Assembly: GCA_015501055.1 (NCBI GenBank) | Contig: JADNYV010000839.1 | Coordinates: 1 to 14,587, forward strand | Source: Mucidula mucida | Lineage: Eukaryota; Basidiomycota; Agaricomycetes; Agaricales; Physalacriaceae | Reading direction: 5' to 3' | DNA length: 14,587 nt | The notes under the pieces: model-generated | Database searches by the model: none | What the model saw: the letters and a program-made list of their open reading frames with translations, nothing else | Told to the model about the DNA's origin: nothing | Part shown: positions 1-8,086 of the stretch, piece after piece | Numbering within the stretch: the first letter of the stretch is position 1 | Layout of the letters: each line of letters begins with the position of its first letter | Position numbers and translations under genes: made by a program

Positions 1-1301
1 TAGCCACAAAACGCTTCCGACCTTCCCATCGAGCTCAAACTATTGATTCTCGAGAACCTCTCTGACGATGAAATCTCCCCGCTGACGCTCGTCTGGCACG
101 ATATTTTACCCGAAGTTCGAGCTCGCCGATTCAGTCACCTCACTGTTAAACCACAGGCGCGCTTTTCCTGGAGCGCGGATACATCTGATTCTGACCCTGG
201 CGGCCACGCATCAGATCACTCGTTCGTCGCCCAGGTCGCCTCTTCTAAGAGGACGCAGCGGCTCTCTCGACGTAGTGGCAGTCATATCACTATGAGCGCC
301 CGAGAACTGGAGGCGGAGCGTCAATGTGAACGTCTCCGGCGCCTGATTGACGTGCTGAATGAGGCGTCTGAGGTTGCCGAGTATATCCAGTCGCTCAAGA
401 TATGGGAGAGGCAACCTTATCGATGCGAGACTAGTAAACTCAAGTCCCCGCTCTCGCGTTCCCCTTCCCTACCGGCCTTTGTCGCCACAATATCCCGAAT
501 GTCCAATCTATCCCATCTCTGTCTGCATGAGCTTGATTTCTATCTGTTCCACGAACCCCATGGCATTCACCGCGCGCTACGACAGTGTCACATCACCTCT
601 CTGCAGGTTAAATCATGCAGGTTGAACATGTCCATCCTCCTCGCCATGCTCTACGCCGTCGTAAATCTCGATGTACTCCGCCTTGAAGATCTCCATCTGA
701 ACCCCGGTTTCGGCGACGACTACAACGAGCACTCTGAGAACATAACCGACTTTGACGTTGTGGAAACTTGGAAGAACAGCAAGTCGGCGTTTCTATGCGT
801 CGACGAACTGCACATGACGCTGAAGACCCGCGACGATTGGCTACTCTTTGATCTGTTGCTGAGCAAGAAATACTCGCCGCTGTACGATGTTCGGGCATTC
901 TCTATGATTTATGAGCTCATGCATTGCTCTCAAATCGATCCGGGCTTGTACATCGACCGCATCTCTCGATTCATTGAGCGCAATGACCTGGAGGAACTGC
1001 ACCTCGGTTCATGGGATTCTGGTGAGTCTTCAACGTATCATTTTTGATCAAGTGCTTATATACCCAAGACGTTATCCTTCTTCCCCTGCAGCATATCGGA
1101 GCCGTACAAACTCTCGAACTAGGCCTGCCTCTGACCCACACACTCTACACAGTTGTCATGGTGCATTCAGACCCTGACAAATATTGGGCAGACGTCGTGT
1201 CTTGCGGCCTTGACCCTCATAGTACACTCGAGAAATGTGCAGGAGAATTACATTTGGTAGAACAATCATGCCGGGCGTGTCCTTCTCCAATAAAGCGATA
1301 G
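1..1301 (+). CDS. F-box-like / leucine-rich protein, 5' partial, two exons
   Basis: Likely substrate-recognition subunit of an SCF-type ubiquitin ligase, by family resemblance only. Bases 1-3 are TAG in frame and best read as an intron acceptor, so the first coding base shown is about 4 and the true start lies left of the window. The opening residues (LPIELKLLILENLSDDE, then a conserved Trp) look like an F-box helix pair. The rest is an irregular leucine-rich region of the kind common in Agaricomycete F-box proteins. Exon 1 reaches 1021. A GTGAGT donor at 1022 joined to an AAG acceptor at 1068 gives a 47-nt intron and keeps the frame into HIGAVQTLELGL, ending at TAG 1299-1301. The more typical CAG acceptor at 1091 would shift the frame into a nonsense-looking stretch. 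About 417 residues are visible. The C-terminus is uncertain because further introns after 1250 cannot be excluded. These are large, fast-evolving families in mushrooms. Confidence 0.6.
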
Positions 1302-2312
1302 CAGGATTTTCCATGACTTCGTGGAAGAGGCAAAAGGTCAAATCCAATATTGTCGGGGCGTATGAGAAGATCTGTTCCATCCAAAACCTGCCGATGATCA
1401 ACGTGAAAAGGGAGCCGGTAACCCGATGAGAACGTACTGCCGCCGCTTCGCGATGACCATGAAAGCTAGGGGAAGACTTAAGCACCGAGTGTATCCGAAT
1501 CGGAGACAACCAGATGCACCAGATTTACGGGCATCGTCATCCGCGACGCTGGAGAGATTTTCGAGACGACTCCGGGCTGTGTCCTTCCAGGAGAGGATGC
1601 CTACAAGAGAATAATATGCCAGAGATGAGAGAAACCGTGTGTGATTTTAACGAGGGCGAGTGGAGCAAAGTATGTCTGGCGCCAGCTCACTGAAAACACG
1701 AGGCTCCTCCGCGAAGAGAAGAGAAGAGTAGCTGACATATCCAGAGGGGCACCGGCAGCCACGGATCGGCCCAGCTCAGGAAAGTTACCAATGTTTTGAA
1801 GGGCAGGGTGTGTAGCCTGGAGAGAGGAGAGTGCGACCGCATAGACCGGTTGTTGAGCTATGCCGTCGGCGCGAGATGCCAGCGTGACAAGGTCACCTAC
1901 GTCACCAACGCAAACATTGCGCTGTATCTCCTGGGGCTCCTACCCGTAAACCAGATATCAACACAAGATAGTAGATACACCCAAAGCTAATAGATCTGAT
2001 AAGAATTGAGCTTGAAATATTCACAGCAAGTAACTGCCCAAGATCAGGGGGTATCTACTTTCGGGCACAAGAATGAGGGAAAATCATATTTGATTAGGAC
2101 GTCTCTAAGTACGACAGACCGGTAGACTACACATATTCTACAATGCTGCTCTCCGCCACAACGCCCGACTGTGTCGGCACTCTCCAATCAAATTCCGCCC
2201 CGCTACATGCGTGGCATTGCGTGCTTGCCGCCGACACTCGCCCCTTCCAAGCGAAAGCAGCTGGAAGCCACGGCGAAATATAGTATAACAAACCGTCGTT
2301 GTTACGAAACTG
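1302..2312. other. No firm gene; one possible orphan exon
   Basis: No recognisable protein covers this kilobase. The best candidate is a plus-strand open frame from 1470, after a TAG acceptor-like site at 1467-1469, to TGA at 1691-1693. It is about 74 codons, rich in Arg, Asp and Glu, with a good GTATGT donor at 1670-1675 inside it. It could be a far 3' exon of the F-box gene or a relic of another gene. The frame between 1301 and 1470 is not continuous with it, so it is not called as a CDS. The rest shows only short frames. Confidence 0.3.
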
Positions 2313-3110
2313 CTAAGTGAACGAGTTAGCGCCGAGAAAATCATCACAATAGGAAGGCACGAACTCGCAAGGATGACCCGTTCTCAACATCGCCGCGTAA
2401 ACATCAAAGTAATACGGTCCCTGGCGAATGTCGCCTCGTCGTCGATGAGTAGAAATCAAACGTTGAAGTCGTCCGAGGCTGGAAGTGACGTGTGGCATAG
2501 CGAACGGTGCTGTCACTGCAGTGATTAGCTCGCAGGAGGAGGGTAACTGGCGGTAGCGCCGCTGCTCACCGTAATTCAGCCAGAAGTTCAGGCACTGAAA
2601 TTCGTTGTTAGGGCAATGATAGATATGAATAACAGACCAAGACGAACTCGTCACCAAGACGTCCGAATGCGTGCGTAGACCCGAGCTCCGTCAGATTGTT
2701 CAGCCATTGAATACTGCCTGTGTTAATCCGCGTTGGAGTTGGGTTGGTCTGCGCTATGGAACCGGTACAGGGAAAAAGAGAGGACGAAGAGAGATGGAAG
2801 GATGTATTGTAGAAGGCAATAGAGGTCTCCGAGCTACAGCGCCTATGCCGAGAAGTCCAGTTAAAGTGTGGCGCCTGGAATCGGATTGATGTCATTATCC
2901 TCATAGTGAGGACCTCGCAGCACCAGCGGATAGGCGGTGCCACCGACACTCACTGCGACTCCACCCAAATTCAGGCCCCAAAACAACTCATTGGTTCTGG
3001 AAGCAAGGTAGGAAGTAACAACGTACGGAAGAGACGGGTTCGTAGCTGACGCGTCCGAAAGCGTCCAGATATCCGAAGTTCATGAGATCCAGATCGGGAT
3101 CAACGACCAA
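2313..3110 (-). pseudogene. Decayed or unresolved spliced gene, unknown family
   Basis: Several minus-strand frames look protein-like but cannot be joined cleanly. First is DPDLDLMNFGYLDAFGR (3101-3051), followed by SYEPVSS. After a GT at 3026 comes a second block, FWGLNLGGVAVSVGGTAY, ending at TAA 2862-2864. Downstream, an acceptor with a CTAAC branch site precedes CLNFWLNY, and a 54-nt in-frame intron (GTGAGC to CTGCAG, CTAAT branch site) leads to a block ending FDVYAAMLRTGHPCEF. The only intron between the first two blocks would be 30-40 nt, and phases conflict further on. This suggests a broken copy or a wrong exon model. The first motif recurs on the plus strand near 6224, so this is a real family, but I do not recognise it. 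A loose likeness of the second block to the C-terminal lobe of aspartic proteases is not backed by any catalytic Asp-Thr-Gly. Confidence 0.35.
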
Positions 3111-3303
3111 ATTTATCCGACGCCTGGCATACGCTCGTGTCGGAATTGGAAGGGCTCCAAGCGAGTAGCAAGGGTGCAGTGTGCATGCATTCGTGGATGG
3201 GGTGGGAAAAACCTGTCGATAGCGTGGGCGAGGCGCTACGTAGCTACGACAACCCGTAGGATACGGCGTTTAAGGGAGGCGAGACAAAGTTGAACTGTGG
3301 CGT

Positions 3304-4089
3304 TCATGTCGAAATCAGAAGAAAGCTGAGCAATTCAACGTACTCGGACATCAGAGCGTCGTCGAATGGCACGTCAACGACGACCATCGGCGCAATAGCC
3401 TTCGTAACTTGGTCAGCGTCGCCGCCAAACGCGGCCTTGAGCAGTCCAGCGACGCGCTTGAATGCTTCGACAGTAACCATCTCGCCCATCGCACCCGCAG
3501 CAAACGATCCATCTAAAGAAAAGTAAGTTCAGTATCTCTGCGATCGAGACGACTCGTCGACCTACGCTTTCTTGAGAGCATAGACAAACTCTGCAATTCC
3601 TTGGGAACGAGAACGTAGTCTGGGGCGATACACGTCTGCCCGGCATCGAGAACCTTTCCCCAGAGAATACGTCCGGCGCGGCGAACAGTGGGCGTCGTTA
3701 CCTCCGAGCTCCATGGTAACAGGCGTCAACATCCTCGCAGCAGCGATGGAGACAATCCGTCCCACACGGGTGCTCCCAGTAAACACGGCTAGAGAAGGTT
3801 CATTTCAGCCTAATCGCTGTACCAAGTCGACAGTCGGGCTCACGGTGTGCCCATCGCATGTCGAGAAGCTAAAAATTTGAAAGGACCTCAAAACGCAGGA
3901 TATCATACGTACGAGAAGAACGACGTACATAACCTCGACGCCCCCATTGACGACACGCGCAACACCAGGATCCACGTACTTTGGAAACATTTCCGCAAAC
4001 AACGCCGACATGGCTGGAGTCGATTCGGAACGGTTGGAATCTACCCAAGGACTGTTAAATCCACTTTGTGGCCCCGACTCCATATCCAT
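3304..4089 (-). pseudogene. Aldehyde dehydrogenase relic (NAD(P)-dependent, class 3-like)
   Basis: Family members oxidise aldehydes to acids. Blocks occur in family order on the minus strand: TPAMSALFAEMFPKYVDPG then RVVNGGVE (about 4020-3934); LLDMRWAHP joined across a 55-nt intron (3843-3789, GTGAGC to CTCTAG) to [21 protein letters not shown] with the general-base Glu; [19 protein letters not shown] with the catalytic Cys; then, after a 53-nt intron (3565-3513, GTAGGT to TTTAG), a C-terminal block ending DDALMSE. It is broken. After ELGG about ten residues are lost and the frame changes. Past the catalytic block, EFVYALKKA lies in another frame, consistent with one lost base. The last block runs into TGA at 3304-3306, so about 170 C-terminal residues of a normal enzyme are absent. 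The N-terminal third is also unrecognisable upstream. Introns in expected places mean it decayed from a genomic gene, not a processed copy. The ALDH assignment is firm; inactivity is inferred. Confidence 0.8.
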
Positions 4090-4300
4090 ATCGCAGGATG
4101 GGCTGAGTGTTGACTAAGATGGGGCCGCCAAGTCCAAACCATTCCGCATAGCTTGCGAATTCTTCTCGGGTAGGGGAGGTGGCGTAAAGAATATCGCGTC
4201 CAACCGACTGGGTGTGCTGGGATGAAGAGGTGAATTTGTCGAAAAGGAGGAAGACGAGGGACAGTTCGTAGAGAAGGTTGAAAGGGCCGTCACGGAGTTG
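4055..4300 (-). other. Unassigned 81-codon open frame
   Basis: Open from just after TGA at 4301-4303 to TAA at 4055-4057. The translation looks protein-like: a hydrophobic segment LLYELSLVFLLF near the start, then a polar stretch with TREEFASYAEWFGLGGPILV. It lies directly upstream of, and partly overlaps, the aldehyde dehydrogenase relic on the same strand, but in a different frame and without ALDH motifs. It could be an exon of a neighbouring decayed gene or chance. No start codon is defined and no family is recognised. Confidence 0.2.
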
Positions 4301-4303
4301 TCA

Positions 4304-4932
4304 TCGAGAACGTCAGGAAGACGCCATTAGCACGCCGAATTGGGGACGGAGAGCACATGCACGCGTCTCCGCCTTGGTCAAGGATGTCCTGCCGGAAGTC
4401 TGGTGGGCTTGTAGGGAATTGTCGCAAGGGGCGGGCAGAACGCAGTGCGTACTCTACGCTAGTGTCGTAGAACTGCGAGACGTTAGCCTCTACATGACAT
4501 TTCAGCGAAATCCGAGGCTCACATTGCATGGGAACCTCAGTGATCCCCGGCTCGCGTTCCACGACCACCGACAGTGATGTATCCGAGGCCCGTAAAGGTC
4601 ACCAAGCAGAAGAGTGCCCCAAACTTCCGTGAGCCGTCGAGGCAGAACGGAGGAAGCACCGGGCTTTTCTGTACACGTGTGCCCGAAGGGTTGACATTAG
4701 AGCGCTACGGCAAGCGTATCCCGCCCCAGCCGTGGGCTATCCCGCCCCAGGATCACCAAAATTATAACTCCCGGTGCAGAAAGCGGGTGCCTACAAAATT
4801 GCGAGAAAAGCCAACGCACCACATGGAAAATCAGCTCCCTAGACCCGCCCCACCGCCAGGTAGTCGCTGCATGATGTCATCATGTTTGCATAATTCAAAC
4901 TCCGAAACTTAAACATCAACCATCATCTACTC
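4304..4932. other. Intergenic, no supported gene
   Basis: Only low-complexity Arg/Pro-rich frames are open on the plus strand, and none looks like a protein family. A 13-bp direct repeat (TATCCCGCCCCAG) occurs at 4717-4729 and 4738-4750, period 21. The last part is the upstream region of the gene that starts at 4933. I see no clear TATA box in it. Confidence 0.4.
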
Positions 4933-5787
4933 ATGTCATATCTGCACGATATTCCGAGTATTCGAGATATTCACCCTACGCTTCCTGCTGTCCTCGGAAG
5001 TATCGACTTGAACCGCCATCACGATGCGGGTGACAATATTGCACCGAACGATATTCGTCATGCAAAGGCGGTTGCTAAAGCTCTTCGCGCCACTCAAGGT
5101 ATGATACACCTGTCCGCTGTGAATGCCCATTGACTTCCTTCAAGAGTCCGGCCAAAACGCCATTGTTACTCCTCAAGTCGTGCTTGACGCTGATATGCGG
5201 CGCTTGACCGTTGAAAGTGCTTGTATGTCATTTCACTTCCAAGTGGCAAGCCCATACTGATACCTGATAGATTCGACAAGCGTGTATGCTCCTGCAAATA
5301 TGCAACAGAATATGGTTGCCATACTGGATCAGCTCCAGCAAATGAACCAAAGATTCGACCAAATGAACCAAAGATTCGACCAAATGAATCAAACCTTCGA
5401 AGCGGTCCAGGCTACGGCCAACAATGGCCGCATCTTGTCCCGTAATAGTCGCTTGCAGCGCTCCGTTGCATTCTCCCCATTGGAGAAGACAGTAAGACTT
5501 TTTCTTATTGAAACACCTTTTGTTCATCGCCTCTATAGAGGACTGGCTCCGGACTCCAGCGGGCACTTGGCCTTCGACCACCCAACATTGCCCTGCAGTT
5601 AGCAGACATCGTCCCCGCCCCTCGTGTGGGAGAGACGCCTCCTCAGTTCCAGGGTGGCCTTGCATCGTACTCCAATGCTGAGATTCTTAGGATGATCATA
5701 TTCTATAACGACGACTTTGGGATCGTATTGAATGATTCGCTGGCGATGCGGATTGACAAGTTTAGGTCATATCTCTCGGAATTTTAA
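4933..5787 (+). CDS. Mug135-like coiled-coil protein, four exons, 237 aa
   Basis: Exons are 4933-5098, 5145-5222, 5271-5491 and 5539-5787. The introns are 46, 48 and 47 nt (GTATGA..CAAG, GTATGT..GATAG with a CTGAT branch site, GTAAGA..CTATAG), and all phases agree through to TAA at 5785-5787. The start MSYLHDIPSIRDIHP is the only ATG opening this frame, though its context is weak (C at -3). The N-terminal part is polar. The middle (exon 3) is a coiled coil containing MNQRFDQ-type heptads. The C-terminal exon holds VGETPPQFQGGLAS and ends with an acidic/hydrophobic helix DKFRSYLSEF. This architecture (small size, NQRFD heptads, C-terminal domain after a Pro-rich linker) resembles the expanded Agaricomycete proteins annotated as Mug135-like, named from a fission-yeast meiotic gene. 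Their biochemical function is unknown to me. The gene model is strong; the family name is moderate. Confidence 0.75.
5339..5401 (+). repeat. 21-bp tandem repeat encoding coiled-coil heptads
   Basis: Three head-to-tail copies of a 21-bp unit start at 5339, 5360 and 5381. The first two are identical; the third has diverged (AAT for AAC, ACC for AGA). Each encodes one heptad, QMNQRFD, inside exon 3 of the Mug135-like gene, so copy-number change would lengthen or shorten the coiled coil by whole heptads without a frameshift. Confidence 0.9.
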
Positions 5788-6108
5788 TCTAATGGAATAT
5801 ATGCTTATACGTATGGTAGTGAGTCAAGTCTTGAGTTGGTCCGTCGCACTTGCGCTGCACGCCCTTCCTCCAGTACACTTTATGCGCACACGTCTGCCCT
5901 AGTTCTCTCTTCCTTTGCCCTCATGACTTCGTCTAGGCCGCGTCATGCCCACCACAAAGTCCCTTCCTTCAGATCACGTTCTGAGAGTGCCCAGGCTTCC
6001 GTCGTCCTATCACAACTTACACGGTTAATCCTCTTACCGCCATCACCTCCAATCTGATTCCACTCATGATGTTTTGTGTTTCTCAAAGCCGCCTCCTCGA
6101 GCAACAAC
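5788..6108. other. Intergenic / 3' flank, no gene seen
   Basis: Follows the stop of the Mug135-like gene. It holds Ser/Arg-rich open frames of low complexity without a recognisable product. No AATAAA polyadenylation signal is evident in the first 100 bases. Confidence 0.4.
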
Positions 6109-6620
6109 ATGGCTTCTGGGTCAGACCCGCTGTCATGTGTAACCCTGCAGCGTGTATTGGTCTCGCTTACTTTGATCAGCTCAGTCGCCTTTCGTACTTT
6201 TGCCGCGGAGAATAAGCGCTGGTGATGGCGATCTGGATCTTGCTTCGTTTGGATTTATGGACGGATTGGGACGTTTGGGCAGAGACATCTTCTGCCCTGA
6301 TAGCAGTGAACAGTGGCGATCCTACCGCTGCGCTCACCATTGGAGCTTTCGACTCCTCAGCTACGTCTGTCCCAACGGTTTACGCCACACTTCAAATATT
6401 CGAATTGGCGCACCAGGATCCCCGGAACCACGAGCCATTGACACTACGGAATACGACCTTCGTCTCGCTCACGTTCCCGCCCCGGCGCTCTCGGTAACGA
6501 TTCTGAATTCATCTGGAACATCGACCTATGCTCCCCGTCGAGTCTTCGGATAAGTCCAGCCGCTAATTTCGATCTGGATCGGCTTTGTGTCTGCTTTTGG
6601 ACAAGTTTGATATGGAATGG
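6109..6620 (+). pseudogene. Second decayed copy of the unknown DLDL-motif family
   Basis: An ATG at 6109 opens 37 codons with a hydrophobic segment (VLVSLTLISSVAF) followed by AENKRW and TGA, reminiscent of a signal or membrane anchor. One frame over, DGDLDLASFGFMDGLGR (6224-6274) matches the motif at 3101-3051 in 11 of 17 residues, including DLDL, FG and GR. Downstream, protein-like stretches occur in shifting frames (ALIAVNSGDPTAALTIGAF in one, SEFIWNIDLCSPSS in another). The need for repeated frame changes with no credible introns indicates a pseudogene. Its 3' side runs into the left arm of the long inverted repeat. Function unknown. Confidence 0.35.
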
Positions 6621-6626
6621 CCTTGG

Positions 6627-6954
6627 GTACTATGTCTCATCGGTGTTGTTTCGCCCAGGGATATTGTATCGGTCGTCGATCGCGCCTTAAACGATGTAAT
6701 TTCGCCTCAATTCCTCGCGAATTCTACTCCGTACTATGTCTTCTATAATGCCATGTAAAAAGTTGAACGAAAACAAATGAGAACTCGTTGAGATTCAGCC
6801 CAGAGGGGGTGTAAGTGAGTTCCCTTGAGGCAAACACCTACCTAGTGAAAGTTTACACTACCGGGGGACATTTGGCTTGGCTGTAGAGCAGGAGTAGATG
6901 TATATACTGCTACTTGTACCTTTTCCGGGATCAAAATCGAAGGGAAACATCGTA
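6627..6954 (+). repeat. Long inverted repeat, left arm
   Basis: The 328-bp arm is the reverse complement of 7254-7583 at about 97% identity. The match begins at GTACTATG (6627) and ends at CATCGTA (6954). Apart from a small indel zone near the outer end, I count ten differences, all transitions, seven in CpG/TpG/CpA contexts. The arm contains no convincing gene and starts inside decayed coding sequence. Confidence 0.92.
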
Positions 6955-7253
6955 AAAAGTTGCTGCAATGCTCAGGCGTGACATGCGATGAGGATTTCAA
7001 AGTCCGCCGTCCTGCCGAGAATTGCATGCTAAGTCGTGATCAAGCGCGTTTCGCGTCTGTAGACCAAAAGAGGACCCTTGTTTCCTTCGAATCATCGGCG
7101 GGCATTTCGATGGGGTCCAACGATATCGATTGGCCACGACAATTAAGGATGGAAGTAAAGCGCGTGTCTGTGCCAAAACACAGCTTGCGGACTTTGTATG
7201 CTTGATGTGACAGATTGTGACCAAGCAGCGAATCCGCACAGATTCATACCGCC

Positions 7254-7583
7254 TACGATGTTTCCCTTCGATTTTGATCCCGGAGAAGGTACAAGTAGCA
7301 GTATATACATCTACTCTTGCTCTACAGCCAAGCCGAATGTCCCCCGGTAGTGTAAACTTTCACTAGGTAGGTGTTTGCCTCAAGGGAACTCACTTACACC
7401 CCCTCCGGGCTGAATCTCAACAAGTTCTCATTTGTTTTCGTTCAACTTTTTACACGGCATTATAGAAGACATAGTACGGAGTAGAATCCGCGAGGAATTG
7501 AGGCGAAATTACATCGTTTAAGGCGCGATCGACAACCAATACAATATCCCTGGGCGAAACAACACCAATGGACAGCATAGTAC
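7254..7583 (-). repeat. Long inverted repeat, right arm
   Basis: The 330-bp partner of the arm at 6627-6954 is separated from it by a 299-bp unique spacer (6955-7253). A transcript across both arms would fold into a hairpin with a stem of about 330 bp. The spacer has an open frame of about 80 codons but no recognisable product. No target-site duplication was found outside the arms, so a fold-back transposon origin is possible but not shown. Confidence 0.92.
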
Positions 7584-7618
7584 GTTGTCTGTTCTGTCCC
7601 GTCCACCAACACTTCCCA

Positions 7619-7671
7619 CTTAACCCACCTAATTAGGTACCCCGGGTGACCACCTAATTAGGTGGGTTAAG
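7619..7671. repeat. Perfect 20-bp inverted repeat with 13-nt spacer
   Basis: CTTAACCCACCTAATTAGGT at 7619-7638 is repeated as its exact reverse complement at 7652-7671. Each arm contains the 12-bp palindrome ACCTAATTAGGT. It sits between the long inverted repeat and the LTR, outside any coding frame. Its size and TTAA-containing ends recall remnants of a small inverted-repeat transposon. It could also be a cruciform-forming relic; no enzyme is associated. Confidence 0.85.
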
Positions 7672-7746
7672 TCGTTATTTACCCTTAGCGTATTTTTGAG
7701 TATAGCTTTGGACTTGTAGCTTGCTCAATGTAGCCTTGAGGACTGC

Positions 7747-8064
7747 TGTGAATCGGTCACGGTCCGGGACTTCTCACCAGAGGAGTCAACCTGTAAGAAT
7801 ACATAGACGCGTAAAGGCTCGCGTCTTAGCCCCACGGTAACCCAGTGAAGGGAGTGTGTGACCCTCACTTGGGGAGCCGTTAACACAGGTGCTCAGCGGG
7901 CCTGGCGTGTCTGTTATCGAGTTACAACATGGGACTTGTAGTCCGCCGTAGAAAGTAAAGCAAACAAGATGATAATTCAGAACAAGTTTAGTACAGGGTC
8001 CGATCAACTACTATAATGAGGATTTTACGTAACACAACTAGTGAGATAACCACTCCATATCACA
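7747..8064 (-). repeat. Probable 3' LTR (318 bp)
   Basis: On the element's strand it begins TGTGATATGG, directly after the polypurine tract, and ends GATTCACA, giving TG..CA ends with a 5-bp terminal inverted repeat TGTGA/TCACA. The inner border is well placed by the tract. The outer border is inferred from the matching end only, because the partner LTR is missing and no target-site duplication can be tested. Confidence 0.5.
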
Positions 8065-8077
8065 GTGCCCCCCCGAA
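8065..8077 (-). other. Polypurine tract of the retroelement
   Basis: On the minus strand, TTCGGGGGGGCAC lies immediately before the TGTG that opens the LTR. A G-rich run at this place is the normal primer for plus-strand DNA synthesis in Ty3/gypsy elements. It sits just after the TAG at 8078-8080 that closes the second reading frame. Confidence 0.6.
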
Positions 8078-8086
8078 CTAGAGCGT

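Noticed and set aside
1022..1091. 70-nt intron ending at CAG 1091 in the F-box-like gene
   Set aside because: It shifts the frame away from the leucine-rich continuation; the 47-nt alternative ending at 1068 keeps it.
1156..1509. Minus-strand 117-codon open frame
   Set aside because: Runs antisense to the 3' end of the F-box-like gene, resembles no family, and its flanks offer no splice continuation.
2608..2949. Minus-strand 113-codon open frame as a gene
   Set aside because: Low-complexity Ser/Thr/Arg-rich translation that spans likely introns of the decayed gene; only short parts look like exons.
2313..3110. Calling the minus-strand gene an aspartic protease
   Set aside because: Only a loose likeness (SYEPV..FW..L..V.V.G) to the C-terminal lobe; no Asp-Thr/Ser-Gly catalytic motif found in the region.
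4574..4912. Plus-strand 112-codon open frame
   Set aside because: Pro/Arg-rich, no recognisable fold, contains an internal direct repeat, and lies directly upstream of a well-supported gene start.
5339..5401. CRISPR-like array
   Set aside because: The units are contiguous without spacers and are coding heptads in a eukaryotic gene.
5228..5665. 145-codon minus-strand open frame
   Set aside because: Antisense shadow of the spliced plus-strand gene, whose exon phases and introns agree fully.
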